A stretch of DNA of 64,000 nt from Pseudomonadota bacterium (GTDB lineage Bacteria; Desulfobacterota; Desulfovibrionia; Desulfovibrionales; Desulfovibrionaceae): the NCBI GenBank assembly GCA_018816865.1, contig JAHIUW010000005.1:46303-110302 (forward strand). Direction: 5' to 3'. Numbering within the stretch: the stretch's first letter is position 1; the number at the start of each line of letters is the position of its first letter. Of the stretch, positions 8,394-17,087 are shown piece by piece. The translations under genes were made by a program, and so were the position numbers. Below the pieces are notes generated by a model, which was not told the origin of the DNA, made no database searches, and saw only the letters and a program-made list of their open reading frames with translations.

Positions 8394-8572
8394 GCGGACA
8401 AGCAATGGGCGTCAACCGCTGTGCACCTCCCTCGGGAACGTCCCCGCAACAGGTTGAGCTTTCAGGCCCTCTGCTCCCAAAAAGCGATTGCCCTTGCTGG
8501 TCAAAAATGGAAATATCCGCGGATCGCAAGCCCTGTGAATGACACTCAAACGCTTGAGCCAAGGGACCCAAC

Positions 8573-9541
8573 GTGAACGCCATCAGACCTGACACCTACC
8601 ACGGGTTCTCCACAAGCCATATCATCGCCGACACGCGGGCCGGTTTTGTGATCTATCTCAAGCAGGACGACCAGTATGTGCTCTACACCAAGCAGGGCGA
8701 AAGCTTGAGCAGCGATCATCGCACGCGGCTGGAGAGCCAGGGTGTGGAAAAGGTCTATATTCCAGTTGCCCAGAAAAGGGCTTATGATGAGTATATCCGC
8801 CAACATTTGGGGCAATTGCTCAATGATGAGAGCATCGCGATTGAGGAAAGGGCCAAGACCTGGAGCAGCACGACCCAGGACATGGCCCGTGGTTTTTTTG
8901 AGCAGAACCTGCCCAAGGCAACCCTGCGCATCCGTTACAAACGTTTCGAGGACATCGTCGGGCAAAGCACCAGGTTCTTCATGGAACCCAGGGCCTTGAA
9001 GGAGCTCTCCCGGTTCATCACCAAGAGTGGCAAGGGCTATGGACACGGCATCGGAACCATGGTCTACACCGCCTGCCTGCTGCAGACCTTTCAGCCCGAC
9101 GACCTGCTGCTGACGTCCTGCTGCCTCGGGGCCATCCTGCATGACATCGGCAAAACCAGACTGCCGGCGGACGTCCTGAGCAAGGACCCCGACATCCTGA
9201 GCCCTGGGGAGCGGGCAATGCTCGACGCACACCCGGCCATTGGGGTTCAGCTCTCGGCATCCATCCCGCTGGTCCCCGAGGCTATTCATTGCGTGCTCTT
9301 TCACCACGAGCGCGAAGATGGCCGGGGCTTTCCCTCCGGGGCCATGGCCGACGATATCCCCTTTTACGCCAAGGTCGTCTCCCTGGCCAACAGCTATGAC
9401 AATCTGACCAGGGGGAAATCCTTCCGGCCAGCGCTACAGCCTTTTGAGGCCCTGAAGGTCATCCGCAGTGACAAGGGCGCCCACGACCCGGAGTTGTTCA
9501 AACGATTGGTTCAACTCCTGTCCGAAGCCGATCTCGCCTGA
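8573..9541 (+). CDS. HD-GYP domain protein (cyclic-di-GMP phosphodiesterase type)
   Basis: 322 residues. The N-terminal 130 residues are like the DUF3391 region often ahead of HD-GYP domains. The HD part has GAILHDIGKTRLP (HD pair), HPAIGVQL, and HHEREDGRGFPSG, matching the HHExxDGxGYP segment that gives the family its name, with Phe in place of Tyr. HD-GYP proteins hydrolyse c-di-GMP using two or three metals; the usual ligands H, HD, H and HH are visible. The start is GTG 8573 after AAGGGA. No receiver domain or partner is adjacent. The role is inferred from family. Confidence 0.85.
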   Translation: MNAIRPDTYHGFSTSHIIADTRAGFVIYLKQDDQYVLYTKQGESLSSDHRTRLESQGVEKVYIPVAQKRAYDEYIRQHLGQLLNDESIAIEERAKTWSSTTQDMARGFFEQNLPKATLRIRYKRFEDIVGQSTRFFMEPRALKELSRFITKSGKGYGHGIGTMVYTACLLQTFQPDDLLLTSCCLGAILHDIGKTRLPADVLSKDPDILSPGERAMLDAHPAIGVQLSASIPLVPEAIHCVLFHHEREDGRGFPSGAMADDIPFYAKVVSLANSYDNLTRGKSFRPALQPFEALKVIRSDKGAHDPELFKRLVQLLSEADLA

Positions 9542-9648
9542 ACGATAAAAAGCCTCGCATCCCAGTGTTTACAGGGGTGTTTCCCTTTTTTATTAATCTT
9601 GTGTAGAAAAAGTCTCGAAATGCTGGAACCAGCCTGGAGACAATCGAC

Positions 9649-10002
9649 ATGAGTGATTCTGCAACACTGAGCCACACGGCACAGCTCGCCGTAGACGCCA
9701 CTGGTGCCACTATGGTGGTGGCCAAGCCCTATGTTGACAGTGTCCTGTTGGTCCTGAGCCAAGGCTACGGCATCATCCAGGACCTGATGCCACTGTTTGT
9801 GTTGCTGCTTTTTCTGATGATGTTGCGCTGGAACAGACAGTTCAGGGACCTCGTCCGCCGTCAGGAACAGCAGACGCGGGTCCTTGTGAAGCTCCTGAAT
9901 CTGCACCCAGACGGTGACTACCAGAAATTCTTGCGCACCGTAGAGCAACGCGCCGAAGAGCGTGAAGAACGTCGCTCGCGTCATCCCCATCTGCTCAGCT
10001 AG
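9649..10002 (+). CDS. Small single-span membrane protein, unrecognised
   Basis: 117 residues, no family recognised. One strong membrane segment (about residues 47-62, LMPLFVLLLFLMMLRW) is followed by a highly charged tail with QQTRV and EQRAEEREERRSR, likely helical. A weak GGAG ribosome site lies about 10 bases before ATG. It begins 107 bases after the HD-GYP gene and could be co-transcribed. Composition is protein-like, but confidence that it is expressed is moderate. Confidence 0.6.
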   Translation: MSDSATLSHTAQLAVDATGATMVVAKPYVDSVLLVLSQGYGIIQDLMPLFVLLLFLMMLRWNRQFRDLVRRQEQQTRVLVKLLNLHPDGDYQKFLRTVEQRAEEREERRSRHPHLLS

Positions 10003-10489
10003 GGTCTTTCCTCGCACGATGCGTCGCGGCATAGGCCATGGTCGGGCACACGTTGCTTCGTGAAGCCCCGTTCAACGTATTTCTGGCCACACCAGCAGCA
10101 AGAGTGACGGCACGGCTAGCCGCGCAAGTAGTCCGGCATCGGGTTTTTGTGCCAGCTATGTTGAGAGCTTGGTTTTTTTTGGCAGCCTTCGTGCGGCATC
10201 CTCTCCTGTTGTGGCCGAAGGGTCGTGGTCATACGAGACACCAAGGGATGAGCCACTGCAATCAGATCGGAAGGATTGTCTGTGGCCAATGCTCAAAGCT
10301 TGTCCCTTCAGGTTGCAGCGGAGAAGGCCGTTCCTTCCGAAGGTGCTGGGCCGGTTGCAAGGGCCGCCGTGGCAAACCCCTTGTCTGGAGCAACTGGGCA
10401 TTCCAGGTGCGGGGCAAGGCTAGCCCATCCCTGCCTTGCTGTGCTAACGGTAAGAGAATCCTCTCAATCCTTTGCACTGTGGGAGCCGC
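10003..10489. other. 487-base stretch without a convincing gene
   Basis: An open frame crosses much of this stretch on the plus strand, but its Cys-, Trp- and Arg-rich translation is not protein-like. A poor -24/-12-like element (GGCAT, 5 bases, GTGC, ending at 10410) lies 80 bases before the next gene; it is too weak to call. No RNA structure could be assigned. Confidence 0.45.
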
Positions 10490-11341
10490 ATGGACAGCAT
10501 CCGGGTTGATCATGAACGAATTCTGGACCTGCTCCTGGAGAATGAACTCCTGGGTATCGCCCTGATCAAAGGCGATGAGGTCAAGTGTCTGAGCCCAACG
10601 GTCAGCCGATTGTTGGGGTGCGATACGACACCTCCCTGTCGAACGGAACTCCTGGACAGTTTGCAGCGGATCATTCGGGAATTCCGGGGCCAATCCTCCG
10701 GCTCCGAGGGGGCGCCCTGTTGCATCAGCGATGTCATTGAACTGGAGAATCCAGACGGAGGGATCTCCTATTTCAGGTTCCACGCTCTGGGTTTCAAGGG
10801 AGCGAAATCCACGGACGAAATGCATGGGGTGGAACTCTTCGTGTTTCAGGACATCACTTTTGCCCATGAAAAGGTCTTGGAGATCGAAAAGATGCTCGTT
10901 GACATGGAAGAGGCAAAGATGGCCCAGGAGGACAACTCCAACCTCCTGAACGACATGCTGGTCCAGTTGAAGATCGCCGAGCAGGAGCGGGCCGAAAAGG
11001 AAAAGATGCAGGGTGTGCTGGAACTGGCTGCTGCGGCCTGTCACGAACTCAGCCAGCCCCTGCAATACGCCATGGGAGACGTGGAATACATCGCGGGCAA
11101 GAGCGAGTTGGATGAGGACTTTGCCAAGGCCGTGGGTTCCCTGAAACAGAGTGTTGACGAGATGGCCGATATCATCCGCAAGATCCGGGGGATCACCTCT
11201 TATAAAACCATGGAATACACGACCGGGGTGCAGATGATAGACCTCGACGAATCATCGCGCAGGGACGAGGAGCCTCTGGAGGTCACTGACACAGCGCTGG
11301 ACGCTCCCGGCCCGGATGACGACTCCGGACCGTCCATCTGA
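10490..11341 (+). CDS. PAS plus histidine-kinase dimerisation domain protein lacking an ATPase domain
   Basis: 283 residues. About 12-125 form a PAS-like sensor (ENELLGIALIKGDEVKCLSPTVSRLLG and GVELFVFQDITFAHEK). Residues 130-175 are a coiled-coil linker. Residues 175-240 are a HisKA-type helical hairpin with the H-box ACHELSQPLQYAMGDVEYI (His185). After residue 245 there is only an acidic tail: the HATPase_c domain with its N, G1 and G2 boxes is absent, and the stop is followed by a terminator, so this looks like the natural end. It could be a phosphotransfer partner, or a dimerisation competitor of a full kinase. Start at ATG 10490 behind GGGAG. Confidence 0.8.
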   Translation: MDSIRVDHERILDLLLENELLGIALIKGDEVKCLSPTVSRLLGCDTTPPCRTELLDSLQRIIREFRGQSSGSEGAPCCISDVIELENPDGGISYFRFHALGFKGAKSTDEMHGVELFVFQDITFAHEKVLEIEKMLVDMEEAKMAQEDNSNLLNDMLVQLKIAEQERAEKEKMQGVLELAAAACHELSQPLQYAMGDVEYIAGKSELDEDFAKAVGSLKQSVDEMADIIRKIRGITSYKTMEYTTGVQMIDLDESSRRDEEPLEVTDTALDAPGPDDDSGPSI

Positions 11342-11367
11342 GACCCTTCGGGTTAATTCTCACCCAA

Positions 11368-11397
11368 GGCCCGAGGTCAGTTCGACCTCGGGCCTTT
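11368..11397 (+). terminator. Rho-independent terminator
   Basis: Stem GGCCCGAGGTC, loop AGTTC, GACCTCGGGCC, then TTT. The outer half of the stem matches the terminators at 1758 and 3600. Confidence 0.85.
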
Positions 11398-11602
11398 CAG
11401 TTCGTAGCGGCTGATTCCCTTCTTGGCGGGAACGTCTTGCGCGTCCATTGCCTCTGGGACGGATGAGGAGTAGAAAAGGTGTGACCATGGCAACTCCCGA
11501 TCCGCATTGCTGGTTGAGGTTCCATGGCCGCTAAGGTAAGACAGCGCTTCGTTGCGGCCGCCGCCTGACCGGGGCGGCGCCGAGAGTCCAAAAGGAGCAA
11601 CC

Positions 11603-12343
11603 GTGGCCAAGCACAGACGTGACATTGCAAAGGATTCCATCATCAAGTCCATGCTCCCCGCCAGTGAGGGCCTGGATATCTTCGAGAGCAGCGCCGGGCG
11701 TGGCGAATTGGCCATTGAGCTGCAACAGGCCGGGCACCGGGTCCGGGTTTCCAACTACAAGTCCGGCTCACTTCAGTTCGATATCCTCGAGGACATCGTC
11801 GATCTTGAGGTTGGGCTGCCCTACGAGGATGCCAGCTTCGACGTCATTATCTGCCGCGAGGTCATCGAGCATATCGCCAGCAATCTGCCCCTGCTCAAGG
11901 AGTTTGCGCGCTGCCTGCGTCCTGGTGGAACCCTGATCCTGACCTTCCCCAACAAGCTGTCCCTGCCGTCGCGCCTGTATCACCTGTTCACGGGGTTTTA
12001 CAACGGCCTCAAGTCGCCCATCAATCCCGGTGTGTTCTTTGGGGAGGCCCACGTCAACCTCATCGCCTATCACGAGATGGACTATTTGCTGCGCGCCAGC
12101 GGCCTGTCCCAGGTCCGCGGACGCTCCAGCGACATCCGCCCCGGGGCCTGGCTGACGGCGCCTTTGATCCCCGTGGTGCGGCTGTTGACGTGGTATTTCC
12201 TGTTCCAGTACAAGAAAAAGGCCCAGGAACACCGCAAGGACAAGCCAGAATTCGTGGCTTATAACCGGGAAATATACGAGGCCATCACTTCCACCGAGCT
12301 GTTGCTGGGCAAGGATGTGATCCTGTCCGCCCGCAAGGATTGA
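11603..12343 (+). CDS. Class I SAM-dependent methyltransferase
   Basis: 246 residues, GTG start with AAAGGAG five bases upstream. Motif I is ESSAGRGELAIELQQAGHRV (SAM-binding GxG loop, with SSAGRG), the acidic turn after it is weak, and YEDASFDVIICREVIEHIASNLPLLKEFARCLRPGGTLILTFPN is the typical Methyltransf_11 core. Residues 200-225 include a hydrophobic stretch (LTAPLIPVVRLLTWYFLFQY) suggesting membrane contact. The substrate is unknown; enzymes of this shape often act on quinones, lipids or sugar chains. Single-gene unit closed by a strong bidirectional terminator. Confidence 0.85.
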   Translation: MAKHRRDIAKDSIIKSMLPASEGLDIFESSAGRGELAIELQQAGHRVRVSNYKSGSLQFDILEDIVDLEVGLPYEDASFDVIICREVIEHIASNLPLLKEFARCLRPGGTLILTFPNKLSLPSRLYHLFTGFYNGLKSPINPGVFFGEAHVNLIAYHEMDYLLRASGLSQVRGRSSDIRPGAWLTAPLIPVVRLLTWYFLFQYKKKAQEHRKDKPEFVAYNREIYEAITSTELLLGKDVILSARKD

Positions 12344-12378
12344 GCTTTTTTCTGCACAAAGACGTGAACACGAAGCCG

Positions 12379-12432
12379 GCGAACAGAAACAAGCCCGGAG
12401 GGACTCGATCCTTCCGGGCTTGTTTCTGTTCG
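12379..12432. terminator. Bidirectional terminator between convergent genes
   Basis: Perfect 21-bp arms (beginning GCGAACAGAAACAAGC on the left) around a short loop. The AAACA/TGTTT portion gives T-rich ends in both directions. It separates the plus-strand methyltransferase from the minus-strand gene at 12446. Confidence 0.85.
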
Positions 12433-12445
12433 CTGGTTGCCCTGG

Positions 12446-12835
12446 TCAGGACAAAAAGTTCACCAACTGGCCGGTGATGGGCGTCTTCTTGATCTGCTCA
12501 AGGAATTCGTCTTCGCTCATGTCGCCGGACTGGAACTGCTGATACAGCTGCCAGAGTGCACCCCGCGGGGTCCCATTACGGTTTTCCCGGGCCTGCACTT
12601 GGCTCGTGTCGTCCTTGCGGGGACCCTTGAACCCGGCCTCCTGCATCATTTGCATCAGCCCACGGGAGCGTGAAATCCCGGCGTCCTGAAATTCCTCACG
12701 CATGGCCAGCATGTCTTCCCGGGTCATATTTTCCGGGTCGTACTTGGCAAGAATTTCCTGCGCAGCAGCTTTCTGCTCTTCGGTCATGGGGATGTCCATG
12801 GACGGATCCATCCCGTAAGCACCTGTAATTCTCAT
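12446..12835 (-). CDS. Unrecognised small cytosolic protein
   Basis: 129 residues, no family recognised. The sequence is rich in Glu, Gln and Met and predicted mostly helical: MTEEQKAAAQEILAKYDP, ENMTREDMLAMREEFQ and GDMSEDEFLEQIKK have a spacing reminiscent of EF-hand helices, but no DxDxDG calcium loop is present. A good GAGGAGG ribosome site precedes the ATG. It stands alone, facing the methyltransferase across a shared terminator. Confidence 0.8.
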   Translation of the reverse strand: MRITGAYGMDPSMDIPMTEEQKAAAQEILAKYDPENMTREDMLAMREEFQDAGISRSRGLMQMMQEAGFKGPRKDDTSQVQARENRNGTPRGALWQLYQQFQSGDMSEDEFLEQIKKTPITGQLVNFLS

Positions 12836-12965
12836 TGATTACCTCCTCTGTCCCCTCCCGACATGAAAAGGATAATGCGCCGTTGAGTAGCAGCGGATGC
12901 ACAGGCTGTGCCGCTTGGCATGTCTTTTTGCTTCGCTGGGATGAAAGGGGTCAATAGATGGGAAC

Positions 12966-13538
12966 TCAGCGTTTTTTGATGAGCAGCAGGCGGGTCTTGG
13001 AGGCGGGGTGGTTGTACATGGTGCAACGCATCACCCGGGCCTTGTCCGGCGGCAGGGCGCTGCAGTGTTGGTCAATGGCTTCGGCTTCCTCGGGGCCGCC
13101 AGGGTGTCCGGTGTAGATGACCAGCGAGATCACGCCTTCGCGTTTCAGGAGGCAGAGGGCGGCGTCGATGGCGGCACAAATGGTGTCGGGGCGGGTGATG
13201 ATTCGCCCGTCGCCTCCTGGCAGGTAGCCGAGGTTGAACATCACCGCCGAGACCTGGCCGTGGATCTCCGCGGGCAGCCGTTGGGCCATGCACTCGTGCC
13301 CGCCATGGATCAGGGTCACGTTGTCCGGGGCTTCTTTGTTTTGGAGCCGCTTGCGGGCCTTGTTCAGGGCTGGGGCTTGCACGTCGAACCCGAACACACG
13401 GCCCTGCGGTCCCACGTGTTGCGACAGGAAGACGGTGTCGATGCCGTTGCCCACGGTGGCGTCCACGACCATGTCTCCTGGTTGGACGACATGGGCCATG
13501 AAGATCTTGACGTAGGTGATGGTGTGGCTGATCAGCAT
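12966..13538 (-). CDS. mnmM: MnmM-type (YtqB family) tRNA wobble-uridine methyltransferase
   Basis: 190 residues. ISHTITYVKIFM, DATVGNGIDTVFLSQHVGPQGRVFGFDVQ (SAM motif I and the acidic turn) and VMFNLGYLPGGD (the family's hallmark motif IV) define the YtqB/MnmM group. Members methylate nm5s2U34 to mnm5s2U34 in tRNA. ATG 13538 gives the family-typical N terminus but has little ribosome site; an in-frame TTG at 13574 has GGAGG at longer spacing and would add 12 residues. Product well supported, start uncertain. Confidence 0.85.
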   Translation of the reverse strand: MLISHTITYVKIFMAHVVQPGDMVVDATVGNGIDTVFLSQHVGPQGRVFGFDVQAPALNKARKRLQNKEAPDNVTLIHGGHECMAQRLPAEIHGQVSAVMFNLGYLPGGDGRIITRPDTICAAIDAALCLLKREGVISLVIYTGHPGGPEEAEAIDQHCSALPPDKARVMRCTMYNHPASKTRLLLIKKR

Positions 13539-13616
13539 GGCGGGGTTGTCGCCCGCATCGGGAGGAGAGAGCAAGGCCCGAAGGCCCTCCGGTAGCGCCT
13601 TGCGGGTAAGGGAAGA

Positions 13617-14111
13617 CTATTGGACGGGGGCCAAAGGGCGCACGGCCAGGGCCCGGTAGCCATGGCTCTTGGCCTTGCGGTCCATGTAGGTCTGTCCTGC
13701 GCGGAAATCATAGAGCCTGGCCGTGACGTGAGCTTCCTCCAAGGCCCAGACCCAGGCGCAGGAGAGGCTGAAGTCCCTGACGATCTTTACGTCGACCCCG
13801 CAGTCGGCTTCGTAACCATCATAATACCTGTTCGTGCTGTAGAGGCTTGCCAGTTCCTCGGTGCTGGGCAGCCGCCAATCGTCCGAAGGAGAGGGCAGAG
13901 AGGTCGGGAAGGTGAATCTGGCCCAGCGCTGTGCGTCCTGCCAGGTCATGTCTCCCTGGTTGTCCGTCTGGGACCACATCAGTCCGAGTTCGTGATCGGT
14001 GATCGTGCCGTCGCCATTGTCCGTGAAGCGATCTCCTGCCAGGAGGGGGGCGCAACTGATGAGCAGGATCGCCAGGGCGGTCGTGAGGATGCGGGGGATT
14101 GCATGGGCCAT
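13617..14111 (-). CDS. Exported Lcl-domain (DUF1566) protein
   Basis: 164 residues. An N-terminal signal peptide ends near LLISCAPLLAG; LISC could also be a lipobox. The rest is one Lcl C-terminal/DUF1566 domain: DNGDGTITDHELGLMWSQ, WQDAQRWA, DDWRLPSTEELASLY and the closing YRALAVRPL. This domain occurs in secreted proteins, including Legionella collagen-like adhesins, and may bind glycans. The gene follows the MnmM-like gene in position but is read toward it on the same strand, 42 bases upstream of the TTG candidate. Confidence 0.82.
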   Translation of the reverse strand: MAHAIPRILTTALAILLISCAPLLAGDRFTDNGDGTITDHELGLMWSQTDNQGDMTWQDAQRWARFTFPTSLPSPSDDWRLPSTEELASLYSTNRYYDGYEADCGVDVKIVRDFSLSCAWVWALEEAHVTARLYDFRAGQTYMDRKAKSHGYRALAVRPLAPVQ

Positions 14112-14262
14112 CGCGCGTCTCCCTGTCTGAGGTGCACGGACGTCCTGGTTCTGTGGTCCATCCCGGGAGGTGGCATGTCGGATGACGGGATGGCGAGGCA
14201 GAGCAGTGGTTGGTCGAGGAACCGGGACCCTGTTTGAAAGATTTCTTGTCCGATGGAGTGAA

Positions 14263-14290
14263 GGCCCGCCGCCTCCGCGGGCGGCGGGCC
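14263..14290 (-). terminator. Hairpin after the TRAP operon, probable terminator
   Basis: Perfect 10-bp arms GGCCCGCCGC/GCGGCGGGCC around an 8-base loop, 27 bases past the stop of the zinc-ribbon gene. The T-run is minimal (TT), so Rho or pausing may assist. Confidence 0.5.
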
Positions 14291-14316
14291 GGTCATAATA
14301 TACGTTGCCGGGCGGC

Positions 14317-14724
14317 TTAGCCGCCTTGGCTGGAATGGTCGTCCATCATGGCCCGCACGCGACGCTGTACGCGGATGATGCGTTTGAGCATCTCGCCCAA
14401 GGCAAACAGGGTGATGGCCGAGACCACCGAGAATCCGAGGATACCGAATCCGGCCACGACCATCCACCAATTGCGGGTGGCGTCATCGGTGTTGGTGTTC
14501 CACAGGAACCCGAAGCAGACTGCGGTGCCCATCAACCACATCACATGACCCACGAATCGCAGCATGGATTCCATGGGCAGCCGCGAGATGGGGTTGACCA
14601 CGGTATAGCCCTCGAAGCGTCTGCTTCCGCATTTGGGGCATTGTTCAAAGGAGTCGGAGAACGACTCTCCGCACTTTTCGCACCGCAGGACGGTCTTGAC
14701 GATGACGTCTGACTTTACTGCCAC
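14317..14724 (-). CDS. Zinc-ribbon membrane protein of the TRAP operon
   Basis: 135 residues. Residues 14-33 hold a CxxC...CxxC zinc ribbon (CEKCGESFSDSFEQCPKCG). Two membrane spans follow at about 58-76 (FVGHVMWLMGTAVCFGF) and 86-110 (WWMVVAGFGILGFSVVSAI), then a basic tail (RIIRVQRRVRAMM). Its start codon lies inside the TRAP permease gene, overlapping by 10 bases, so the two are translationally coupled. No known TRAP component has this architecture; an assembly or regulatory role is a guess. Confidence 0.82.
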   Translation of the reverse strand: MAVKSDVIVKTVLRCEKCGESFSDSFEQCPKCGSRRFEGYTVVNPISRLPMESMLRFVGHVMWLMGTAVCFGFLWNTNTDDATRNWWMVVAGFGILGFSVVSAITLFALGEMLKRIIRVQRRVRAMMDDHSSQGG

Positions 14725-16901
14725 AGCGTATCTCCTTGTCCTTGCAGGCTAGGTCTTGGACGGGACACCAGTTTGTCTTTGGCCGCCCTGGGGCGCTGCC
14801 CCAGCCAGATCAGGCCCCATAGGGCAAGGCCGATGAGGTAGCTCAGATAGCGCAGATCATGCGGCAAGCCGATGTACTCGGCCACGTATTGCGGTTGCAT
14901 CATGATATAGGTCACGCAGAGCAGCAGCGGGATCTCCCAGAACTTGTTGCGGGTGATGAACCAGCCTTGCGTGGCCGAGGCAAAGGCGAAGTTGCCCACA
15001 CAGGCCATGGCGAAGATCAGCAGGCCCTGGGTCCAGCTGGTGACGCCAAACAGGATCAACTCCGTATTGAAGACGAACATGAACGGCAGGATGGCTGTGC
15101 GGATGTCGTACATGAAACCCTGCAGACCCGTTTTTATTGGGTCTGCCTCGGCGATGGCTGCCGCGGCATAGGCCGCCAAGCCCACTGGAGGGGTGTCGTC
15201 CGCCAGGATGCCGAAGTAGAAGCAGAACAGGTGTGCGGACATGAGCGGCACGATGAAGTTGTGCAGCCCGCCGATGTGCACGATGGCCGGGGCCGTGAGC
15301 GATGCCATGACGATGTAGGTCGCCGTGGTGGGCAGGCCCATGCCGATCAACAGGCTGGCAAACGCCGTGATGACCAGCATCAGGAAGATGTTGCCGCCGG
15401 ACAGCACGTCGATGACCTGGGTGATCAGGCCGCCGAGGCCCAGGGCCACGATGCCGACGATGATGCCGGCCGCAGCCGTGGCCATGGCCACGCCAGCCAT
15501 GTTGCGCGCACCGTCGGCCAGGGAGACGATCAGTTCCTTGCAGCCTAGGACGAACGGTTCCTTGAGGGCTTTCAGGGCAATGCCGGATTCGCCCTGTCTG
15601 ATGCACTTGCTGATGGTCAGGATCGGATGCTGTACCAGCATGATCACCGAGAGCACCATGATGGCGCGGAAGGCGGCCAGTTCAGGGCTGTGGCGGGTTA
15701 CGATGAGTTCCCACAGCAGCATGGCCAGGGGCAGCAGGAAGTGCAGGCCGGAGAGAAGGGTGGGGAAGAACTTGGGCAGTTCCTTGCGGGGGATGCCCTC
15801 CAGGCCCAGTTTGCAGGCCTCGATGTGCGAGATGTAGATCAGCGCCGCGTAGGAGACAAAGGCCGGAATCGCGGCGGCCTTGACCACCTCGATGTAGGGC
15901 ACGTTGACGTATTCGGCGATGATGAACGCGGCCGCCCCCATGATGGGCGGTGCCAACTGGCCGTCGGTGGACGCGGCCACTTCGATGGCACCCGCCTTGG
16001 TGGCGGGGTAGCCGACCTTTTTCATCAGCGGGATGGTGAAGGTTCCGGTGGTCACGATGTTGGCGATGGACGAACCGGAGACCATGCCGGTCAGGCCCGA
16101 GCCCAGGATGGCGGCCTTGGCCGGGCCGCCTTTGAAGCTGCCCAGCAGACACAGGGCGATGCGGATGAAGAAGTTGCCCGCTCCGGCCTTCTCCAGCATC
16201 GTGCCGAAGAGCACGAAGAGGAAGACGATGGTTGCCGACACGTCCAGCGGGATGCCGTAGATGCCCTCGGTGGACATGGTTATCTGGCCCACGAAGCGGT
16301 TCAGGGAGACGGCCTTCTGCATCAGGACATCGGGCATGAAGTCCATTTCGGAGCAGAAGCTGTAGACCACGAACATCAGGGCGATGAGGGGCAGCGCGGG
16401 ACCAATGACCCGGCGCGTGGCCTCCAGCAGCAGCAGCACGAGCATCAACCCCATCACCAGATCCCGGGTGGTTGGATTGCCGTAGCGCATGGAGATGCCG
16501 TAGTAGTCGAGGAAGATGTAGAGTGACGTGAGGGCGCCAAGGATTCCCAGGATATAATCTAGGATGGTCACCCGGTGCATGGCCAGGAAAAACCTCAGGT
16601 CAGGTCTCCAGGTCGGGGTGAATTTGAACATCGGGATGTTCAGGAAGATGAGGACCATGCCGAAAGCCAGGTGGATGGCGCGGATGAAGACGGTGTCGAG
16701 CAGCAGCCAGCTTGCGATGGAGAGCTGGAACAGGGACCAGGTGATGGCCACCACCATGGTCAGGCTGGCAGTGATGCCTGTCGCCTCACCCTGAAGTCCG
16801 TGCTCGGCTTCGGCCAACTCCTTGGCATACTCGACGCCCTTGATGTTGTTGTCTTCGTATGGGGCTTTCGGGTCCTTGGAGGATTTCTTAACCTTTTCCA
16901 T
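14715..16901 (-). CDS. TRAP transporter permease, fused 4TM/12TM (TAXI type)
   Basis: 728 residues with about 16-18 hydrophobic segments: a DctQ-like small domain (residues 50-170) fused to a DctM-like large domain. GSGLTGMVSGSSIANIVTTGTFTIPLMKKVGY and GMGLPTTATYIVMASL are hallmark DctM loops of the fused family. These Na+-driven secondary transporters import carboxylates or amino acids delivered by a periplasmic TAXI protein, encoded immediately upstream. The N-terminal 40 residues are charged and cytosolic. A stem-loop separates the two genes and may set the ratio of binding protein to permease. Confidence 0.93.
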   Translation of the reverse strand: MEKVKKSSKDPKAPYEDNNIKGVEYAKELAEAEHGLQGEATGITASLTMVVAITWSLFQLSIASWLLLDTVFIRAIHLAFGMVLIFLNIPMFKFTPTWRPDLRFFLAMHRVTILDYILGILGALTSLYIFLDYYGISMRYGNPTTRDLVMGLMLVLLLLEATRRVIGPALPLIALMFVVYSFCSEMDFMPDVLMQKAVSLNRFVGQITMSTEGIYGIPLDVSATIVFLFVLFGTMLEKAGAGNFFIRIALCLLGSFKGGPAKAAILGSGLTGMVSGSSIANIVTTGTFTIPLMKKVGYPATKAGAIEVAASTDGQLAPPIMGAAAFIIAEYVNVPYIEVVKAAAIPAFVSYAALIYISHIEACKLGLEGIPRKELPKFFPTLLSGLHFLLPLAMLLWELIVTRHSPELAAFRAIMVLSVIMLVQHPILTISKCIRQGESGIALKALKEPFVLGCKELIVSLADGARNMAGVAMATAAAGIIVGIVALGLGGLITQVIDVLSGGNIFLMLVITAFASLLIGMGLPTTATYIVMASLTAPAIVHIGGLHNFIVPLMSAHLFCFYFGILADDTPPVGLAAYAAAAIAEADPIKTGLQGFMYDIRTAILPFMFVFNTELILFGVTSWTQGLLIFAMACVGNFAFASATQGWFITRNKFWEIPLLLCVTYIMMQPQYVAEYIGLPHDLRYLSYLIGLALWGLIWLGQRPRAAKDKLVSRPRPSLQGQGDTLWQ

Positions 16902-17052
16902 GGGATCTGGACGCTCCGGATAATAGTGTCGCCTGTGATATCAAACTTGCTGTGTCGCTTCGCATGATTCCAAAATTGCCGTGGCGCTTGGCATCTGGGC
17001 ATGCGTCGCTTCTTGAGAGATGCGCGGCCTAGGGGCGCGCGAAATTTTTGGA

Positions 17053-17080
17053 TGCGGCCGGACCCGTAGGCCCGGCCGCA
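17053..17080 (-). promoter_or_regulatory. Stem-loop between TAXI and permease genes
   Basis: TGCGGCCGG/CCGGCCGCA, 9-bp perfect arms, directly after the stop codon of the binding-protein gene. The sequence downstream has only a short A/T stretch, so partial termination or 3' protection of the upstream mRNA is likelier than a full stop. Confidence 0.6.
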
Positions 17081-17087
17081 AAGCAAG

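Noticed and set aside
10280..10470. Possible riboswitch-like structure (GGCAAACC and GCTAACGGTAAG elements) upstream of the PAS protein
   Set aside because: Fragments recall the c-di-GMP-I aptamer, but the conserved order and tetraloop could not be assembled into its fold.
10038..10565. 175-codon plus-strand open frame overlapping the PAS protein start
   Set aside because: Cys-, Trp- and Arg-rich translation without structure, in conflict with the well-supported gene at 10490.
12917..12934. TGGCAT...TTTGCT resembling a sigma-54 promoter
   Set aside because: The spacing between the GG and GC doublets is one base too long and it points antisense to the nearest gene.
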